In this document: positions 16,617-26,716 of the stretch, one piece after another
Position numbering within the stretch: the stretch's first letter is position 1
Layout of the letters: each line of letters begins with the position of its first letter
NCBI RefSeq assembly: GCF_000332975.1
Contig: NZ_BANR01000004.1
Coordinates: 496,001-560,000, forward strand
DNA: 64,000 nt
Direction: 5' to 3'
Source of the DNA: Gordonia aichiensis NBRC 108223
Lineage (GTDB): Bacteria > Actinomycetota > Actinomycetes > Mycobacteriales > Mycobacteriaceae
The notes under the pieces: model-generated
Database searches by the model: none
What the model saw: the letters and a program-made list of their open reading frames with translations, nothing else
Told to the model about the DNA's origin: nothing
Program-made: the position numbers and the translations under genes

Positions 16617-16634
16617 ATTCATCTTCCGTTCACC
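16617..16634 (+). promoter_or_regulatory. PHO-box-like direct repeat upstream of pstS
   Basis: Two 7-base units, ATTCATC (16617) and GTTCACC (16628), are spaced 11 bases apart. This matches the GTTCACC direct-repeat PHO box bound by PhoP in Streptomyces and the related RegX3 sites of mycobacteria. It lies about 100 bases before the pstS start, as expected for activation under phosphate starvation. Confidence 0.6.
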
Positions 16635-16735
16635 TTCGGTGTCCGGGCCGTCCACCACGGCCCCCTACTGTCAGTGCGACCGGGCAACGCCGCTTGGCGG
16701 GACTGCCATGTTCTGATGCTGGAGGGAACCAGAAA

Positions 16736-17857
16736 GTGAAATTGAGTCGTACAGGAGCAGCCGTCGCCGTGATGGCGGCCAGCTCCGCCCTCGTTCTCGG
16801 TGCGTGTAGCAGCAATGCGGACAAGGGCGGCACCAGCGCTGCACCCGCCTCTGCGGTGACCGACATCAAGTGCGAGGGCAAGGAGTCCCTCAAGGCGAGC
16901 GGTTCCACGGCCCAGGCCAACGCCATGAAGATCTTCTCCACCTCGTTCGCCAAGACCTGCCCGGGTCACGAGCTCGCCTACGGTGGCGGCGGCTCCGGCC
17001 AGGGTGTGTCCGACTTCACTCAGAACCTCACCGACTTCGGTGGTTCCGACTCGCCGCTGAAGGGTGAGGAGATCCAGAAGGCCGCACAGCGCTGCGGCTC
17101 GGAGGCGTGGCAGCTCCCGCTCGTCTTCGGTCCGATCGCGGTGACCTACAACGTCGACGGCGTCGACGACCTTGCGCTGTCGGCTCCGACGCTGTCCAAG
17201 ATCTTCAGCGGTGAGGCCAAGACCTGGAATGACCCGGCAATCGCTGCCGACAATCCCGGCAAGACCCTGCCCGCCACCCCGATCAGCGTGATCTACCGCG
17301 CCGACCAGTCGGGTACCACCGACAACTTCCAGAAGTACCTGACCGCCGCAGGCGGCTGGACCAAGGGTGCGGGCAAGACCTTCAACGGCGGCGTCGGCGA
17401 GGGCAAGCAGGGCAATCCCGGTGTGGGCTCCGCGGTGAAGCCGACCCCCGGCTCAATCGCCTACGTCGAGTGGGCCTACGCGCAGTCCAACAAGTTGTCG
17501 ATGGCGAAGATCATCACCGACCAGGACAAGAGCGGCGTCGCACTGACGGCCGAGACCGGCGGCAAGACCATCGAGTCGGCGAAGCTCAAGAACGGCCCCG
17601 ACAACCACAACATGGTCATCGACACGGAGTCCTTCTACAAGCCGACCACCGCGGGCGCCTACCCGATCGTTTTGGCAACATACTCGATCGTGTGCTCGAA
17701 GTACGCTGATACTTCGGTCGGCCAGGGTGTCAAGACGTTCCTGTCGGTGGCGTCTGCACCGCAGAACCAGGGCCAGGAGCTCATCAATGCGGGCTACATC
17801 CCGCTGCCGAGCGAGTTCCAGCAGAAGCTGTCGTCGTCGATCAGCGCCCTGCAGTAA
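16736..17857 (+). CDS. pstS: Phosphate-binding lipoprotein PstS
   Basis: 373 residues from GTG 16736, chosen because GGAGGG stands 6-9 bases upstream and a clean lipoprotein signal follows; the open frame back to 16610 is intergenic. The lipobox LGAC puts the lipidated cysteine at residue 24. The phosphate-contact loops of the family are visible: LKASGSTAQANAM, YGGGGSGQGVSDF, DFGGSDSPL and YRADQSGTTDNFQKYL. The protein captures inorganic phosphate outside the membrane and delivers it to PstCA. It is first in pstS-C-A-B and is separated by 176 bases from the iron-regulated acyltransferase, a gap that also carries a PHO-box-like repeat. Confidence 0.97.
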   Translation: MKLSRTGAAVAVMAASSALVLGACSSNADKGGTSAAPASAVTDIKCEGKESLKASGSTAQANAMKIFSTSFAKTCPGHELAYGGGGSGQGVSDFTQNLTDFGGSDSPLKGEEIQKAAQRCGSEAWQLPLVFGPIAVTYNVDGVDDLALSAPTLSKIFSGEAKTWNDPAIAADNPGKTLPATPISVIYRADQSGTTDNFQKYLTAAGGWTKGAGKTFNGGVGEGKQGNPGVGSAVKPTPGSIAYVEWAYAQSNKLSMAKIITDQDKSGVALTAETGGKTIESAKLKNGPDNHNMVIDTESFYKPTTAGAYPIVLATYSIVCSKYADTSVGQGVKTFLSVASAPQNQGQELINAGYIPLPSEFQQKLSSSISALQ

Positions 17858-17913
17858 TCAGGGTCGTGCAGTAGCAACCCAACGAAGATCCCGACTGAGA
17901 AGCGATATGAGTT

Positions 17914-19002
17914 ATGTCTGTGGATGACACCACCGGTGTGGGCCGGGGGAAGGCGGAGACCCCGCCCGAACCCGGCGCGCAGCCCCCCGAATCGCCCGAC
18001 CAGTTGCCTCCCGAATCCGAGGAGCAACTCGACGAGCAGCTCCACCCGGGCCTGCGCAGCCACCGTGGCGCCGTCGGCGACCAACTCTTCTCCTACCTCG
18101 CGCGGGGCACGGGTTTCTTCGTGGTCGTCCTCGTCGCCGGTATCGGCATTGCCCTCATCATCAATGCCATACCGGCGATGGTGGCCAATCACGCCAACTT
18201 CGTCTTCTCGTCCCAATGGGACGTCGGCTCGTCGAACTTCGACAACGACACCGTGCGCTTCGGTATCTGGGAACTGTTCCGCGCAACGGTCCTGAGCTCC
18301 CTGTTCGCGCTGATCATCGCCACCCCGATCGCCATCGGGATCGCGGTCTTCCTCGTCGAGTACGCCCCCCGGCAGATCGCCCGACCGCTTGCCGCCGTCA
18401 TCGATCTCCTCGCAGCGGTGCCGTCGATCATCTTCGGACTCTGGGGCATCTACATCCTCGCCCCGGTGATCGCACCGGTCGCCGGTTGGCTCAACGACTC
18501 GCTCGGCTGGTTCTTCCTCTTCTCCGCGGGCAGCACCTCGGTGCGCGGCGGAGGCACGATCTTCACCGCGGGCATCGTGCTCGCGATCATGATGCTCCCC
18601 ATCATCACCTCGATCACCCGAGAGGTGCTGCGTCAGACGCCTCCGGGGCAGAAGGAGGCCGCGCTGGCCCTCGGCGCGACGAAATGGGAGGTCATCCGCA
18701 TGACCTCGTTCCCGTACGGTCGCTCGGGCATGATCGCTGCGGCGATGCTCGCGCTCGGTCGTGCGCTCGGAGAGACCATCGCGGTGATGATCATCCTCAG
18801 CGCCGCTGTCGGTCGCCTCAAGTGGTCGCTGTTCGAGGGCGGCGACACGTTCGCGTCGAAGATCGCCCGCGATGTGGGTGAGTTCGTCGGTAGCCAGAAC
18901 ACCCAGAGCGCCTACATCGCGGCGGGGCTGGTGCTGTTCCTCCTGACGTTCGTGGTGAACGCGGTCGCCCGCGTGGTCGCAGGCGGAAAGGTCAACGGAT
19001 GA
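17914..19002 (+). CDS. pstC: Phosphate ABC transporter permease PstC
   Basis: 362 residues from ATG 17914. The first 55 residues are a cytoplasmic Pro/Glu-rich tail. Six hydrophobic segments follow, with the binding-protein-dependent transport EAA-type loop [20 protein letters not shown] near residue 245 that contacts PstB. Together with PstA it forms the inner-membrane channel for phosphate. It starts 56 bases after pstS and its stop overlaps the pstA start (ATGA). Its order and content match the pst operons of other actinobacteria. Confidence 0.96.
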   Translation: MSVDDTTGVGRGKAETPPEPGAQPPESPDQLPPESEEQLDEQLHPGLRSHRGAVGDQLFSYLARGTGFFVVVLVAGIGIALIINAIPAMVANHANFVFSSQWDVGSSNFDNDTVRFGIWELFRATVLSSLFALIIATPIAIGIAVFLVEYAPRQIARPLAAVIDLLAAVPSIIFGLWGIYILAPVIAPVAGWLNDSLGWFFLFSAGSTSVRGGGTIFTAGIVLAIMMLPIITSITREVLRQTPPGQKEAALALGATKWEVIRMTSFPYGRSGMIAAAMLALGRALGETIAVMIILSAAVGRLKWSLFEGGDTFASKIARDVGEFVGSQNTQSAYIAAGLVLFLLTFVVNAVARVVAGGKVNG

Positions 19003-19928
19003 GCATCGCACTCGACAAGGGCGCAGGCGGCGGCCCGGTCAAACAACACCCGTCGGCGTTCCGCGAGATCTCGCTGAGCCGTCGAATCCGCAACAACGCC
19101 GCACGCGGCGCGTTCTTCCTCTGCTTCGTCCTCGGGGTCATCCCGCTCGTGTGGTTGCTGTGGACGGTCATCTCCAACGGTGCGAGCGCGATCACCGACC
19201 CGCACTGGTGGTTCGGTGACGCCTATGCCGTCGACACCACCACCAACTACGGCGCCGGGATCGCCCCGGCGATTGTCGGCTCGATCATCCAGGCGCTCGT
19301 CGCCACGATCATCTCCGTGCCGATCGCCGTGCTCACCGCAATCCTGCTGGTCGAGTATCCGACGTCGAAGCTGGTCAAGCCGGTCAGCTTCATGGTCGAC
19401 ATCCTCGCGGGCGTCCCGTCGATCGTCGCCACCCTGTTCATCTTCACGGTGTTCGTCATCGGTCTGTCGATGGGGCAGAGCGCTTTCATGGTCAGTCTCG
19501 CTCTCATCTTGCTGATGATCCCGATCGTCGTGCGGTCGTCGGAGGAAATGCTCAAGCTCGTTCCCGACGAACTGCGCGAAGCGTCGTACGCGCTCGGCAT
19601 CCCGAAGTGGAAGACCATCATGCGCGTCGTGATCCCGACGGCACTGTCGGGCATGCTCAGCGGCATCTTCCTCGCCATCGCGCGCATCATGGGCGAGACC
19701 GCCCCGGTGCTGATCCTCGCCGGTCCCGCGAGTTCGCTGGTGAAGACGAACCCCTTCGAAGGCGGGATGAACTCGCTGCCGCTGTTCATCAAGGACATGT
19801 GGGCGGCGAGCCAGCCGGCGTCGTCGTTCTACTACTGGGGCGCGGCTCTCACCCTGATCATCATCATCGCCGTTCTCAACATCGTCGCGGCACTGCTCGC
19901 GAAGTACCTGGCACCCAAATCCAGGTAG
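18999..19928 (+). CDS. pstA: Phosphate ABC transporter permease PstA
   Basis: 309 residues from ATG 18999, which overlaps the pstC stop by 4 bases. Six hydrophobic segments are visible, with the EAA loop [21 protein letters not shown] near residue 195. Like PstC it is a channel-forming permease of the high-affinity phosphate importer and is expected to pair with it one to one. The pstB gene follows after 42 bases. Confidence 0.96.
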   Translation: MSIALDKGAGGGPVKQHPSAFREISLSRRIRNNAARGAFFLCFVLGVIPLVWLLWTVISNGASAITDPHWWFGDAYAVDTTTNYGAGIAPAIVGSIIQALVATIISVPIAVLTAILLVEYPTSKLVKPVSFMVDILAGVPSIVATLFIFTVFVIGLSMGQSAFMVSLALILLMIPIVVRSSEEMLKLVPDELREASYALGIPKWKTIMRVVIPTALSGMLSGIFLAIARIMGETAPVLILAGPASSLVKTNPFEGGMNSLPLFIKDMWAASQPASSFYYWGAALTLIIIIAVLNIVAALLAKYLAPKSR

Positions 19929-19970
19929 AGACCGCCGTCGAATCCACCAGCAGCACCAGAAAGTAGTGCC

Positions 19971-20747
19971 ATGGCCAAGCGCCTCGACATCAAAGATCTG
20001 AACATCTACTACAGCAAGTTCCACGCTGTGAAGGACGTGACCCTCGCCGTCCCACCGCACAGCATCACGGCATTCATCGGCCCATCGGGCTGCGGTAAGT
20101 CGACGGTCCTGCGCACGCTCAACCGGATGCACGAAGAGATCCCCGGCGCGTATGCGGTCGGTAGCGTGCTGCTCGACGGCGAGGACATCTACGGCAAAGA
20201 GGTCAACCCGACGAGCGTCCGCACGACGATCGGCATGGTCTTCCAGCGGCCGAATCCGTTCCCGACGATGTCGATCCGCGACAACGTCGTCGCAGGGTTG
20301 CGCCTGCAGGGCATTCGCAACAAGAAGCAGCTCAACGAGGTGACCGAGCGGAGCCTGCGCGGTGCCAACCTGTGGGAAGAGGTCAAGGACCGCCTCGACA
20401 AGCCCGGCGGTGGACTCTCCGGAGGTCAGCAGCAGCGACTGTGCATCGCCCGTGCGATCGCGGTCTCGCCCGACGTCCTGCTGATGGACGAGCCGTGCTC
20501 GGCTCTCGACCCCATCTCGACGCTCGCGATCGAGGACCTCATGGGCGAGCTCAAGAAGGACTACACGATCGTCATCGTCACGCACAACATGCAGCAGGCC
20601 GCTCGTGTCAGTGACCAGACCGCGTTCTTCAATCTCGAGGGGATCGGCCAGCCGGGACAACTGGTGGAGATCGGCGACACCGAGACCATCTTCACGCACC
20701 CCACCAAGCGCGAGACCGAAGACTACATCTCGGGCCGATTCGGCTGA
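19971..20747 (+). CDS. pstB: Phosphate ABC transporter ATP-binding protein PstB
   Basis: 258 residues. Walker A is GPSGCGKST (residues 37-45), the ABC signature LSGGQQQR (149-156) and Walker B LLMDEP (170-175) with the D-loop SALD after it. The sequence [12 protein letters not shown] is characteristic of PstB. It hydrolyses ATP to drive phosphate import through PstCA. It is the last gene of the operon; the next gene on the opposite strand is a 49-residue membrane protein, and phoU is convergent further on rather than in the operon. Confidence 0.97.
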   Translation: MAKRLDIKDLNIYYSKFHAVKDVTLAVPPHSITAFIGPSGCGKSTVLRTLNRMHEEIPGAYAVGSVLLDGEDIYGKEVNPTSVRTTIGMVFQRPNPFPTMSIRDNVVAGLRLQGIRNKKQLNEVTERSLRGANLWEEVKDRLDKPGGGLSGGQQQRLCIARAIAVSPDVLLMDEPCSALDPISTLAIEDLMGELKKDYTIVIVTHNMQQAARVSDQTAFFNLEGIGQPGQLVEIGDTETIFTHPTKRETEDYISGRFG

Positions 20748-20760
20748 GGGTGCGTCGTGC

Positions 20761-20910
20761 TCACATGTTGAGCAACAGGATGACCAACAGCGCGACGAGC
20801 GACAGAGTCACACCGAGGTAGACGAACAGTTGCCGACGGCCGGAATGCCGCTCGGTGTCGTCGTCGGTTGCGGCGTTGAAATCGGGTTCCGCCGGATAGT
20901 GCACGCCCAT
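20761..20910 (-). CDS. Small single-span membrane protein (49 aa)
   Basis: A 50-codon frame runs from ATG 20910 to TGA 20761. The product has an acidic N-terminal half (EPDFNAATDDDTERH), a basic patch HSGRRQ, and a hydrophobic C-terminal helix, YLGVTLSLVALLVILLL, that ends the protein. The charge pattern suits a C-terminally anchored single-pass protein. It fills the space between pstB and a strong hairpin and is convergent with pstB. I do not recognise the family. Real coding is supported by the coherent topology and by the absence of another explanation for the gap; conservation would be needed to be sure. Confidence 0.5.
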   Translation of the reverse strand: MGVHYPAEPDFNAATDDDTERHSGRRQLFVYLGVTLSLVALLVILLLNM

Positions 20911-21010
20911 GGCGCTCAACCCTAGACTCCGCGGCCACTACTCGGAAGTCAGGATGGCCTTGGTCCCGAAAGAGCGCTCAACTCATCAGTGATCAAGCAC
21001 TGCGGTCAAG

Positions 21011-21056
21011 AACGTCGGTGGGCCACAACCGGACTTGGTTGTGACCCACCGACGTT
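21011..21056. terminator. Long hairpin after phoU
   Basis: Arms at 21011-21030 and 21037-21056 pair over 20 positions with a single C:A mismatch around a 6-base loop (GGACTT). It sits 15 bases past the phoU stop and can end transcription from phoU. It is followed by TTTCTG on the plus strand but has no long T run. Confidence 0.7.
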
Positions 21057-21071
21057 TCTGTCTGAAGGATG

Positions 21072-21734
21072 TCAGGATGCGTCTTGAAACTGCTCGGGTG
21101 TCTGCCCGGTGGCCTGGAAGACGACCCGACGACCGATCAACACCGCGTGGTCGGCGAAGCGTTCGTAGTAGCGGCCGAGAAGGGTGACGTCGACAGCCGC
21201 GGCGACGCCGTACTCCCAGTCGCGGTCCATCAGCACCGTGAACAGATGGCGGTGCAGATCGTCCATGGCGTCGTCGTCCTCTTGCAGACGGACCGCTGCC
21301 TCGGGATCCTGTGTGTCGAGCACCTCGCGTGCGTTGGCGGCCAACGCCACGGCGAGCCTGCCCATCTCGGCGAAGTAGCCGTTGACCTCTTCGGGCAGCG
21401 CTTTGGCGGGGTGGCGACGTCGGGCAACCTTGGCGACATGCAGTGCGAGCGCCCCCATGCGGTCGACGTCGGCGACGATCTGGAACCCGCTGACGACCCC
21501 GCGCAGGTCGCCGGCGACGGGAGCCTGGAGCGCGAGAAGCGCGAACGCCTGCTCCTCGGCCCGGGCGGACAACTCTGACAGTCTGTCGTTCTCCGACAGC
21601 ACTTCCTCGGCAATGGCGAGATCGGCCTGCAACAGAGCCTGGGTGGCGCGGTCCATCGCAGAACCGGCCAGATCGCACATTTCTCCGAGCACCGCATTGA
21701 GTGAATGCAGCTGTTCTTGATACGCGGTACGCAT
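21072..21734 (-). CDS. phoU: Phosphate-signalling protein PhoU
   Basis: 220 residues from ATG 21734, chosen because MRTAYQEQL is the usual PhoU N-terminus and a GAGGG site precedes it; the frame extends to 21788. The all-helical protein has two similar three-helix halves, each with metal-binding-type acidic stretches ([20 protein letters not shown] and [19 protein letters not shown]). PhoU links the Pst transporter to the PhoR/SenX3-type sensor kinase and dampens phosphate-starvation signalling. It is transcribed towards pstB, separated by a hairpin and a tiny gene, so it has its own promoter. Confidence 0.95.
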   Translation of the reverse strand: MRTAYQEQLHSLNAVLGEMCDLAGSAMDRATQALLQADLAIAEEVLSENDRLSELSARAEEQAFALLALQAPVAGDLRGVVSGFQIVADVDRMGALALHVAKVARRRHPAKALPEEVNGYFAEMGRLAVALAANAREVLDTQDPEAAVRLQEDDDAMDDLHRHLFTVLMDRDWEYGVAAAVDVTLLGRYYERFADHAVLIGRRVVFQATGQTPEQFQDAS

Positions 21735-21840
21735 ACCCTCAAGGGTACTGTGCGTGCGCCAGATCACGATCTCCCGCGTGGTGAACACACCGTGAACGCG
21801 CGGTGAGTAGCTGTGCCCTGGGCTCGGCGCGGTGACCTCG

Positions 21841-24159
21841 TCAGGAGCAGGTGGTGTCGCCCGCGTTGGTCACGGCGAGGTCGTTGGGCAGGTTGCTGGA
21901 GTTGGTCGCGGCGGGAAGTGCCTGCGCCGAGAGCGTTTCGCCGACGGCAGGGAGACTCCCGACACCGCCGGTGAAATCGCTCCCCAGGATCACCTCGACA
22001 CCCGACCTCACCGTCTTGTCGCTCTGGATCTTGGCCCCGGGGAACATTGCGGCGAGTGTTGCCGCCGAATCCTGTTCGCCCGGCCCGTATCGCACGACGG
22101 TGTCGCTGCGGTTCTCAGAGGCGTCCGCGATGCCGCGGACGTCGAAGCCCTGGGCCGTCAGCTGATCGGAGGCGTCGGAGGCCTGACCCGCCCTGCCCGT
22201 GCCGTTCAGTACGCGCACGCCGACGTTGCTCGGGTTCTGTGCCGTCGCCGAGACCGTCGACGGCGTTTCCGGTGTGCTCGTCGTCGAGCCTGCGGCGGTG
22301 GTCTGCTTCTTTGTCGACGACGAGCCCTGCTTCTTCTTCGCGGCCTGCTCGCCGGGGAGCGGATCGTCGTCGATGATCGCGTTGAAGATGGCGTTGATGT
22401 CGTCGGTGCGGGGGATTTCGTTGTTTGATCCGTCGGTGGCAGTGCCGGAGGTCGGGACGGTCAGGAATGTCACGCGGCCCGCTTCGATGCCCTGCATCGA
22501 GTCGGCGAGCTTGAGCAGTGATTGTGTGTCGACGCCGTCGACGTAGCTGTTCTTGATGAAGGTGTTGACGATGCCGTTGAGCTTCGACGGGTTGGACAGG
22601 ACGTTGCCCGAGAGGGTCGAGCGCAGCAGCGACGACATGAACAACTGCTGGCGTTTGATGCGGCCGTAGTCGCCGTTGCCCTCCGTCGAGACGGTCCTGG
22701 CGCGGACGTAATTCAGCGCCTTGCGGCCGGTGATCGTCTGCTTACCCGGCTTGGACAGGATCTGGCCGAGTTCGTAGTCGTAGATGGGTGTGGTGGAGCA
22801 GACCTCGACGCCGCCGACCGCGCGCACCACCTTCTCGAATCCCGAGAAGTCCATCCCGATGAAGTGGTTGATGTTCAACCCGCTCATCTCGGTGAGCACC
22901 TTGACCAGGCACTTGGGCCCGCCGTCGGCGTAGACGCTGTTCAGTTTCACCGCGTCGGCGGCTGGGAGGTCGCCGGTATAGGTTCCGGCGTCGTTGTCCC
23001 AGTCCTGGCATTGCGGCCGGTTGACCTGAAGATCTCGCGGAAACGAGACGGCGACGACTCGACTGCGGTTGGCGGGGATGTTGACCAGGATCACGGTGTC
23101 CGAGCGTGCGCCCTCGGCATCCGCGGTGGTGCCCGCGCCGACCTGACCGTTCTTGCCGCTGCGGGTGTCGGTGCCGACGATCAGGTAGTTCTCGTCGCCG
23201 TACTGTGCATCTTTGTTGCGGATGTTGGCGTCGTCGGGGTCGACGGCGGCGATCGTGCGCCAATCGCTGTTCTTGGACTTCAGATACCCCCACACGAACC
23301 CGGTTCCGACCAGTGCCATGACACATGCGACGGCGACCAGGATGCGACCGGTGAAGGTGACGTTCTGACGTGTCGAACGGTCGTGCCGCCGACGCCCCAC
23401 GCGCTGCGGTCGCGAACGCAGCGCGATCGTCTCGGTGAGGTCGGGCGTCGGCTCGAGGGGTAGGGGCGCGGGCTTCTTGTCGGGTCCTGTGGCGGAGGGC
23501 TCAGCGGTAGAGGGCTCTGCGGTAGAGGGCTCTGCGGTAGAGGGCTCTGCGGTAGAGGGGACCGCTGCCTCCCCGGCCGTGGCGTCGGCCGCGGAGGCGA
23601 GAGGCGTGCTGTCGCGGGGGGCGGGGTCGAGGTGCGGGCCCTGGGCTCGCGACTCTTCGACGACCCGCTCCGTGGTCGCCCGGTCACTCAGGTCGACAAC
23701 GGGCTCTGGCGTGGCGCCGACGATCGGGATCTTGCGCGTGACCTCGTTGGCGCCCGGCTGATCGGGACGGCGCTGCGGCGGGCGATCCGCTGCGGCCCGC
23801 TGTGCCCGGCGTACGCGGGGGCCGCTGACGCGGGGGATGGACTCGGTCGGGGCGGAATCGCCACGAGGTGGTGTGACGGACTGCGATTGCGAGCGCGCGC
23901 CGGGGTCGTCGGCGTTCATCTGTTCCATCAGCTCGCGGACGGTCATCCGGGTGCGACCGCGGACATAGCGGTCGGCGGAGCGGGGTTCGCGCAGTCTGCC
24001 GTCGTTGGGATTGCTGCGGTCGTCGGGATTTCTGTCTTTGTTGGGATTGCTGTCTCTGTTGGAATTGCGGCGACGTGCCGCCGATGAGCCCTCGGAGGAC
24101 CGTGCGTCGTCCCGATCGCCCGGCTCGTCGCCGCGCGGCTTGGGTGTCCAACGACTCAC
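21841..24159 (-). CDS. LytR-CpsA-Psr (LCP) family glycopolymer ligase
   Basis: 772 residues. A cytoplasmic disordered, charged N-terminal region of about 270 residues includes a PSTAE repeat. A single membrane helix ([21 protein letters not shown]) follows, then the extracellular LCP domain with [23 protein letters not shown], and [19 protein letters not shown] near residue 490 carrying the arginines that grip the polyprenyl pyrophosphate. A Ser/Thr-rich linker leads to a LytR C-terminal domain ([22 protein letters not shown]). LCP proteins attach glycopolymers, arabinogalactan in mycolata, to peptidoglycan. It is monocistronic, convergent with nothing close, and followed by phoU on the same strand. 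Confidence 0.93.
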   Translation of the reverse strand: MSRWTPKPRGDEPGDRDDARSSEGSSAARRRNSNRDSNPNKDRNPDDRSNPNDGRLREPRSADRYVRGRTRMTVRELMEQMNADDPGARSQSQSVTPPRGDSAPTESIPRVSGPRVRRAQRAAADRPPQRRPDQPGANEVTRKIPIVGATPEPVVDLSDRATTERVVEESRAQGPHLDPAPRDSTPLASAADATAGEAAVPSTAEPSTAEPSTAEPSTAEPSATGPDKKPAPLPLEPTPDLTETIALRSRPQRVGRRRHDRSTRQNVTFTGRILVAVACVMALVGTGFVWGYLKSKNSDWRTIAAVDPDDANIRNKDAQYGDENYLIVGTDTRSGKNGQVGAGTTADAEGARSDTVILVNIPANRSRVVAVSFPRDLQVNRPQCQDWDNDAGTYTGDLPAADAVKLNSVYADGGPKCLVKVLTEMSGLNINHFIGMDFSGFEKVVRAVGGVEVCSTTPIYDYELGQILSKPGKQTITGRKALNYVRARTVSTEGNGDYGRIKRQQLFMSSLLRSTLSGNVLSNPSKLNGIVNTFIKNSYVDGVDTQSLLKLADSMQGIEAGRVTFLTVPTSGTATDGSNNEIPRTDDINAIFNAIIDDDPLPGEQAAKKKQGSSSTKKQTTAAGSTTSTPETPSTVSATAQNPSNVGVRVLNGTGRAGQASDASDQLTAQGFDVRGIADASENRSDTVVRYGPGEQDSAATLAAMFPGAKIQSDKTVRSGVEVILGSDFTGGVGSLPAVGETLSAQALPAATNSSNLPNDLAVTNAGDTTCS
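23500..23559. repeat. Four tandem 15-bp coding repeats in the LCP gene
   Basis: Four consecutive 15-base units (first CTCAGCGGTAGAGGG, then three CTCTGCGGTAGAGGG) encode a PSTAE repeat on the minus strand in the intracellular tail. The last three are identical at DNA level, indicating recent slippage and a likely length polymorphism. Confidence 0.9.
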
Positions 24160-24225
24160 GTCACAAATCCTCGTACCCCGTGGTGACGCTGCCGCCCGTC
24201 GGGGCTGAACGCTGCGGCGCGCAGG

Positions 24226-24250
24226 AAAAACTCAGATCCCGCCTGCGGGA
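24226..24250 (-). terminator. Rho-independent-like terminator after dusB
   Basis: Read on the minus strand, TCCCGC pairs with GCGGGA around AG, followed after 6 bases by a five-T run. It begins 38 bases past the dusB stop at 24288 and before the LCP gene, so it would separate the two transcripts. Confidence 0.55.
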
Positions 24251-24287
24251 CCTTCGGACATAGTACTGATGGGTCCTGAGAAGCGCC

Positions 24288-25556
24288 TCAGCCGCCGGAG
24301 TGCATGACTTCTGCGCCCGCGGGGACGACGTCCTCGTCGGGATCGTCGAGCCAGCCGTCGGGAAGTGCCACCTTGGCAGGCGATCCCTGCCGCCCGCGTG
24401 GGCCGTGGCCGTCTTCAGGGAACGGTGTGTCGGCCGGCAGCGATCCGACCAGGTCGCGCAGCTCGTCGAGCGTCGCGACCAGCGACATGCGCGAACGGAT
24501 CTCCGAGCCCGCAGGGAACCCGCGCAGATACCAGGCGACGTGCTTGCGCATCTCGCGCATGCCCTTGTCCTCGCCGTGGTGATCGGCGAGCAGTTCGCCG
24601 TGCCTGACAATGATCTGTGCCACCTCGCCGAGATTCGGCGCGGCAGGGGCGGGGAGCCCGTTGAGTTCGGCCGCGAGTTCGGCGAAGAGCCATGGCCTGC
24701 CGAGGCAACCGCGCCCGACGACGACGCCGTCGCAGCCGGTCTGCTCCATCATCGCCACGGCGTCGCGCGGCTCGAAGATGTCTCCGTTGCCGAGGACCGG
24801 GACGTCGGTGACGTGCTCCTTCAGGCGTGCGATCTCGGTCCAGTCCGCCTCGCCGGAATAACGTTGCGACGCTGTACGTGCATGGAGCGCAACGGCTTTC
24901 GCACCCTCGCCCGCAGCGATACGGCCGGCGTCGAGGTGGGTGTGGTGCTCGTCGTCGATCCCGATGCGGAACTTGACCGTGACCGGGATGTCGGTGCCCT
25001 CGGTCGCCTTCACCGCCGCCGCGACGATTCGCCGGAACAGGGTGCGCTTGTAGGGGATGGCCGAGCCCCCGCCCTTGCGGGTCACCTTGGGGACCGGGCA
25101 GCCGAAGTTCATATCGATGTGATCGGCGAGATTCTCGTCGACGATCATCTTCGCGGCCTCGTAGGTGTAGCGGGGGTCCACCGTGTACAGCTGCATCGAC
25201 CGAGGGTTCTCATCCGGTCCGAAGGCGGTCATGTGCATGGTGACCGGGTGCCGTTCGACGAGTGCGCGGGCGGTCACCATCTCGCACACGTACAGACCCG
25301 ACACCGTGCCGGTGCGGGCACGCTCGAGTTCGCGGCACAGGGTGCGGAACGCCACATTGGTGACGCCCGCCATCGGCGCGAGCACCACAGGGCTCGCGAG
25401 TTCGATGCTGCCGATGCGCAACGGAGTGGTGCGCGCAGAGGGAGAGTGCGCAGAGGGCGTGTGTGCAGAGGGAGAGTGCGCAGCCGACAGCGCACCGGCG
25501 CCCTCGTGGATCGTGGAGGGCGCCGGCGCGGCTGGGGTGCGGATCGTCGTCGTCAA
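24288..25556 (-). CDS. dusB: tRNA-dihydrouridine synthase (DusB-like)
   Basis: 422 residues from ATG 25556. The Dus signature starts at residue 46 with LRIGSIELASPVVLAPMAGVTNVAFR. The conserved NFGCPVPKV places the catalytic cysteine at residue 153, and GNGDIFEPRDA and GCDGVVVGRGCLGRPW form the FMN phosphate site. The enzyme reduces specific uridines in tRNA D-loops using FMN and NADPH. An unusual low-complexity N-terminal extension of about 45 residues contains a SPSAHTPSAH repeat encoded by a 15-bp tandem DNA repeat; no later start codon would remove it. The desaturase gene ends 13 bases upstream, so the two may be cotranscribed. Confidence 0.93.
   Translation of the reverse strand: MTTTIRTPAAPAPSTIHEGAGALSAAHSPSAHTPSAHSPSARTTPLRIGSIELASPVVLAPMAGVTNVAFRTLCRELERARTGTVSGLYVCEMVTARALVERHPVTMHMTAFGPDENPRSMQLYTVDPRYTYEAAKMIVDENLADHIDMNFGCPVPKVTRKGGGSAIPYKRTLFRRIVAAAVKATEGTDIPVTVKFRIGIDDEHHTHLDAGRIAAGEGAKAVALHARTASQRYSGEADWTEIARLKEHVTDVPVLGNGDIFEPRDAVAMMEQTGCDGVVVGRGCLGRPWLFAELAAELNGLPAPAAPNLGEVAQIIVRHGELLADHHGEDKGMREMRKHVAWYLRGFPAGSEIRSRMSLVATLDELRDLVGSLPADTPFPEDGHGPRGRQGSPAKVALPDGWLDDPDEDVVPAGAEVMHSGG
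25435..25479. repeat. Three tandem 15-bp coding repeats in dusB
   Basis: Three 15-base units starting GCAGAGGG (first and third identical) code for a repeated Ser-Ala-His-Ser/Thr-Pro motif in the N-terminal extension of DusB. The repeat unit length equals that in the neighbouring LCP gene but the sequence differs. Confidence 0.85.
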
Positions 25557-25569
25557 GCCGATGGGTGCG

Positions 25570-26562
25570 TCAGGACGCCTGACGCTCGCGCTTCTTGGCT
25601 TCGCGGGCGAGTGCGCGGTCGCGCATCTCCTCGAACTTGATGGTGTCCTTCTCGAGTTGCTCGAGGAACGCGGCGAGCTCCTCGCGGGTCTGCTCGCCCT
25701 CTGCGGAGAAGTCGTCGCGATCGAAGACGTTCCACTTGCGCAGGACGGGCTGGATGACCTCTTCGAGGTGCTGGCGCAGGTCGTAGATGCCGTGCTTGGC
25801 CATCAACACGCCGTGGCGGCGGAAGTTGGGCATGCCTGCACCCGGCATCTGGAAGTTCGTGACGATGTCGGTGACTGCCCGCAGCGTCTGATCAGGCGCG
25901 ATGTCCATGCCCGCCCCGCAGATGTTGCGGTAGAAGATCATGTGCAGGTTCTCGTCGGCGGCGATGCGCTGCAGCATCTTGTCGGCGATCGGGTCGTTGC
26001 ACGCCTTGCCCGTGTTGCGGTGGCTCACGCGGGTGGCGAGCTCCTGGAAGGTCACGTAGGCGACGGAGTGCAGCAAGCCCATCTCGCCGCCCTTCTCCAT
26101 CATCTCCTCGACGCGGTCGCCCGCGGCGGCCTCCGGCGAATAGCCGTTGGTCATGTGGACCATGCGGTCGGCCTCGAGCTGGGCGGGATCGACGCCGCGT
26201 GTCACCACCAGGTAGTCGCGCATGACGATCGAGTGCCGGTTCTCCTCGGCGGTCCAACGGCCGACCCAGTAACCCCACGCGGAGTCCATGGAGAAGTTGT
26301 CGGCGATCACCCGGTGGTACGAGGGCAGGTTGTCCTCGGTCAGCAGGTTGGTGATCATCGCGGCCTTGGCGACCTCGTCGAGCTGCGACTGCTCGGGCTC
26401 GTAGTCGACGCCGCCGAGTGCGGCGAAGTTACGGCCCTCGTCCCACGGGACGTAGTCGTGGGGGTTCCAGTTCTTGGCGATCTTGAGGTGCCGGTTCACG
26501 TTCTCCTCGGCAACCGGTGCCAACTCGCGAAGCAGATCGAGCTGAGTGAGCTCACGTGCCAT
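25570..26562 (-). CDS. Acyl-ACP desaturase-type diiron protein (DesA-like)
   Basis: 330 residues. ATG 26562 is preceded by GGAGGA 8 bases upstream, so the frame extending to 26664 is not used. The ferritin-like diiron ligands are visible: EDNLPSYH near 76, WTAEENRH at 103-110 and ADENLH at 202-207, giving the two E-x-x-H pairs of soluble fatty-acid desaturases. Actinobacterial homologues (DesA1/DesA2) introduce a double bond into acyl-ACP, some for mycolic-acid precursors. It ends 13 bases before dusB. Upstream lies a 12-bp perfect palindrome at 26705-26716 that could be an operator. Confidence 0.92.
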   Translation of the reverse strand: MARELTQLDLLRELAPVAEENVNRHLKIAKNWNPHDYVPWDEGRNFAALGGVDYEPEQSQLDEVAKAAMITNLLTEDNLPSYHRVIADNFSMDSAWGYWVGRWTAEENRHSIVMRDYLVVTRGVDPAQLEADRMVHMTNGYSPEAAAGDRVEEMMEKGGEMGLLHSVAYVTFQELATRVSHRNTGKACNDPIADKMLQRIAADENLHMIFYRNICGAGMDIAPDQTLRAVTDIVTNFQMPGAGMPNFRRHGVLMAKHGIYDLRQHLEEVIQPVLRKWNVFDRDDFSAEGEQTREELAAFLEQLEKDTIKFEEMRDRALAREAKKRERQAS

Positions 26563-26704
26563 AGTTCGTTCCTCCGAACGGTCCACATTAGAGGTGGGTC
26601 GGATATCAGTGCTCCGACCGCCTTCTCTGGTTGTCATGCCTGGCTCGGTGACCGACATGGACACAGTCAGTCAGCTAGGGTACGGCACCGAGCAGGCGTT
26701 ACCC

Positions 26705-26716
26705 AAGTACGTACTT
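26705..26716. promoter_or_regulatory. Perfect palindrome upstream of desaturase gene
   Basis: AAGTACGTACTT is a perfect 12-bp inverted repeat 143 bases upstream of the desaturase start and 28 bases from the end of the SnoaL-like gene. Its symmetry suggests a dimeric repressor site, possibly a TetR-type lipid regulator. No regulator gene is adjacent. Confidence 0.35.

Noticed and set aside
17794-20699. Two long minus-strand frames (405 and 595 codons) opposite pstC-pstA-pstB
   Set aside because: They are antisense of strongly conserved transporter genes, charged and repetitive, with no recognisable domain.
22522-23463. 313-codon plus-strand frame opposite the LCP gene
   Set aside because: It is Val/Asp/Arg-rich antisense of a gene with clear LCP motifs.
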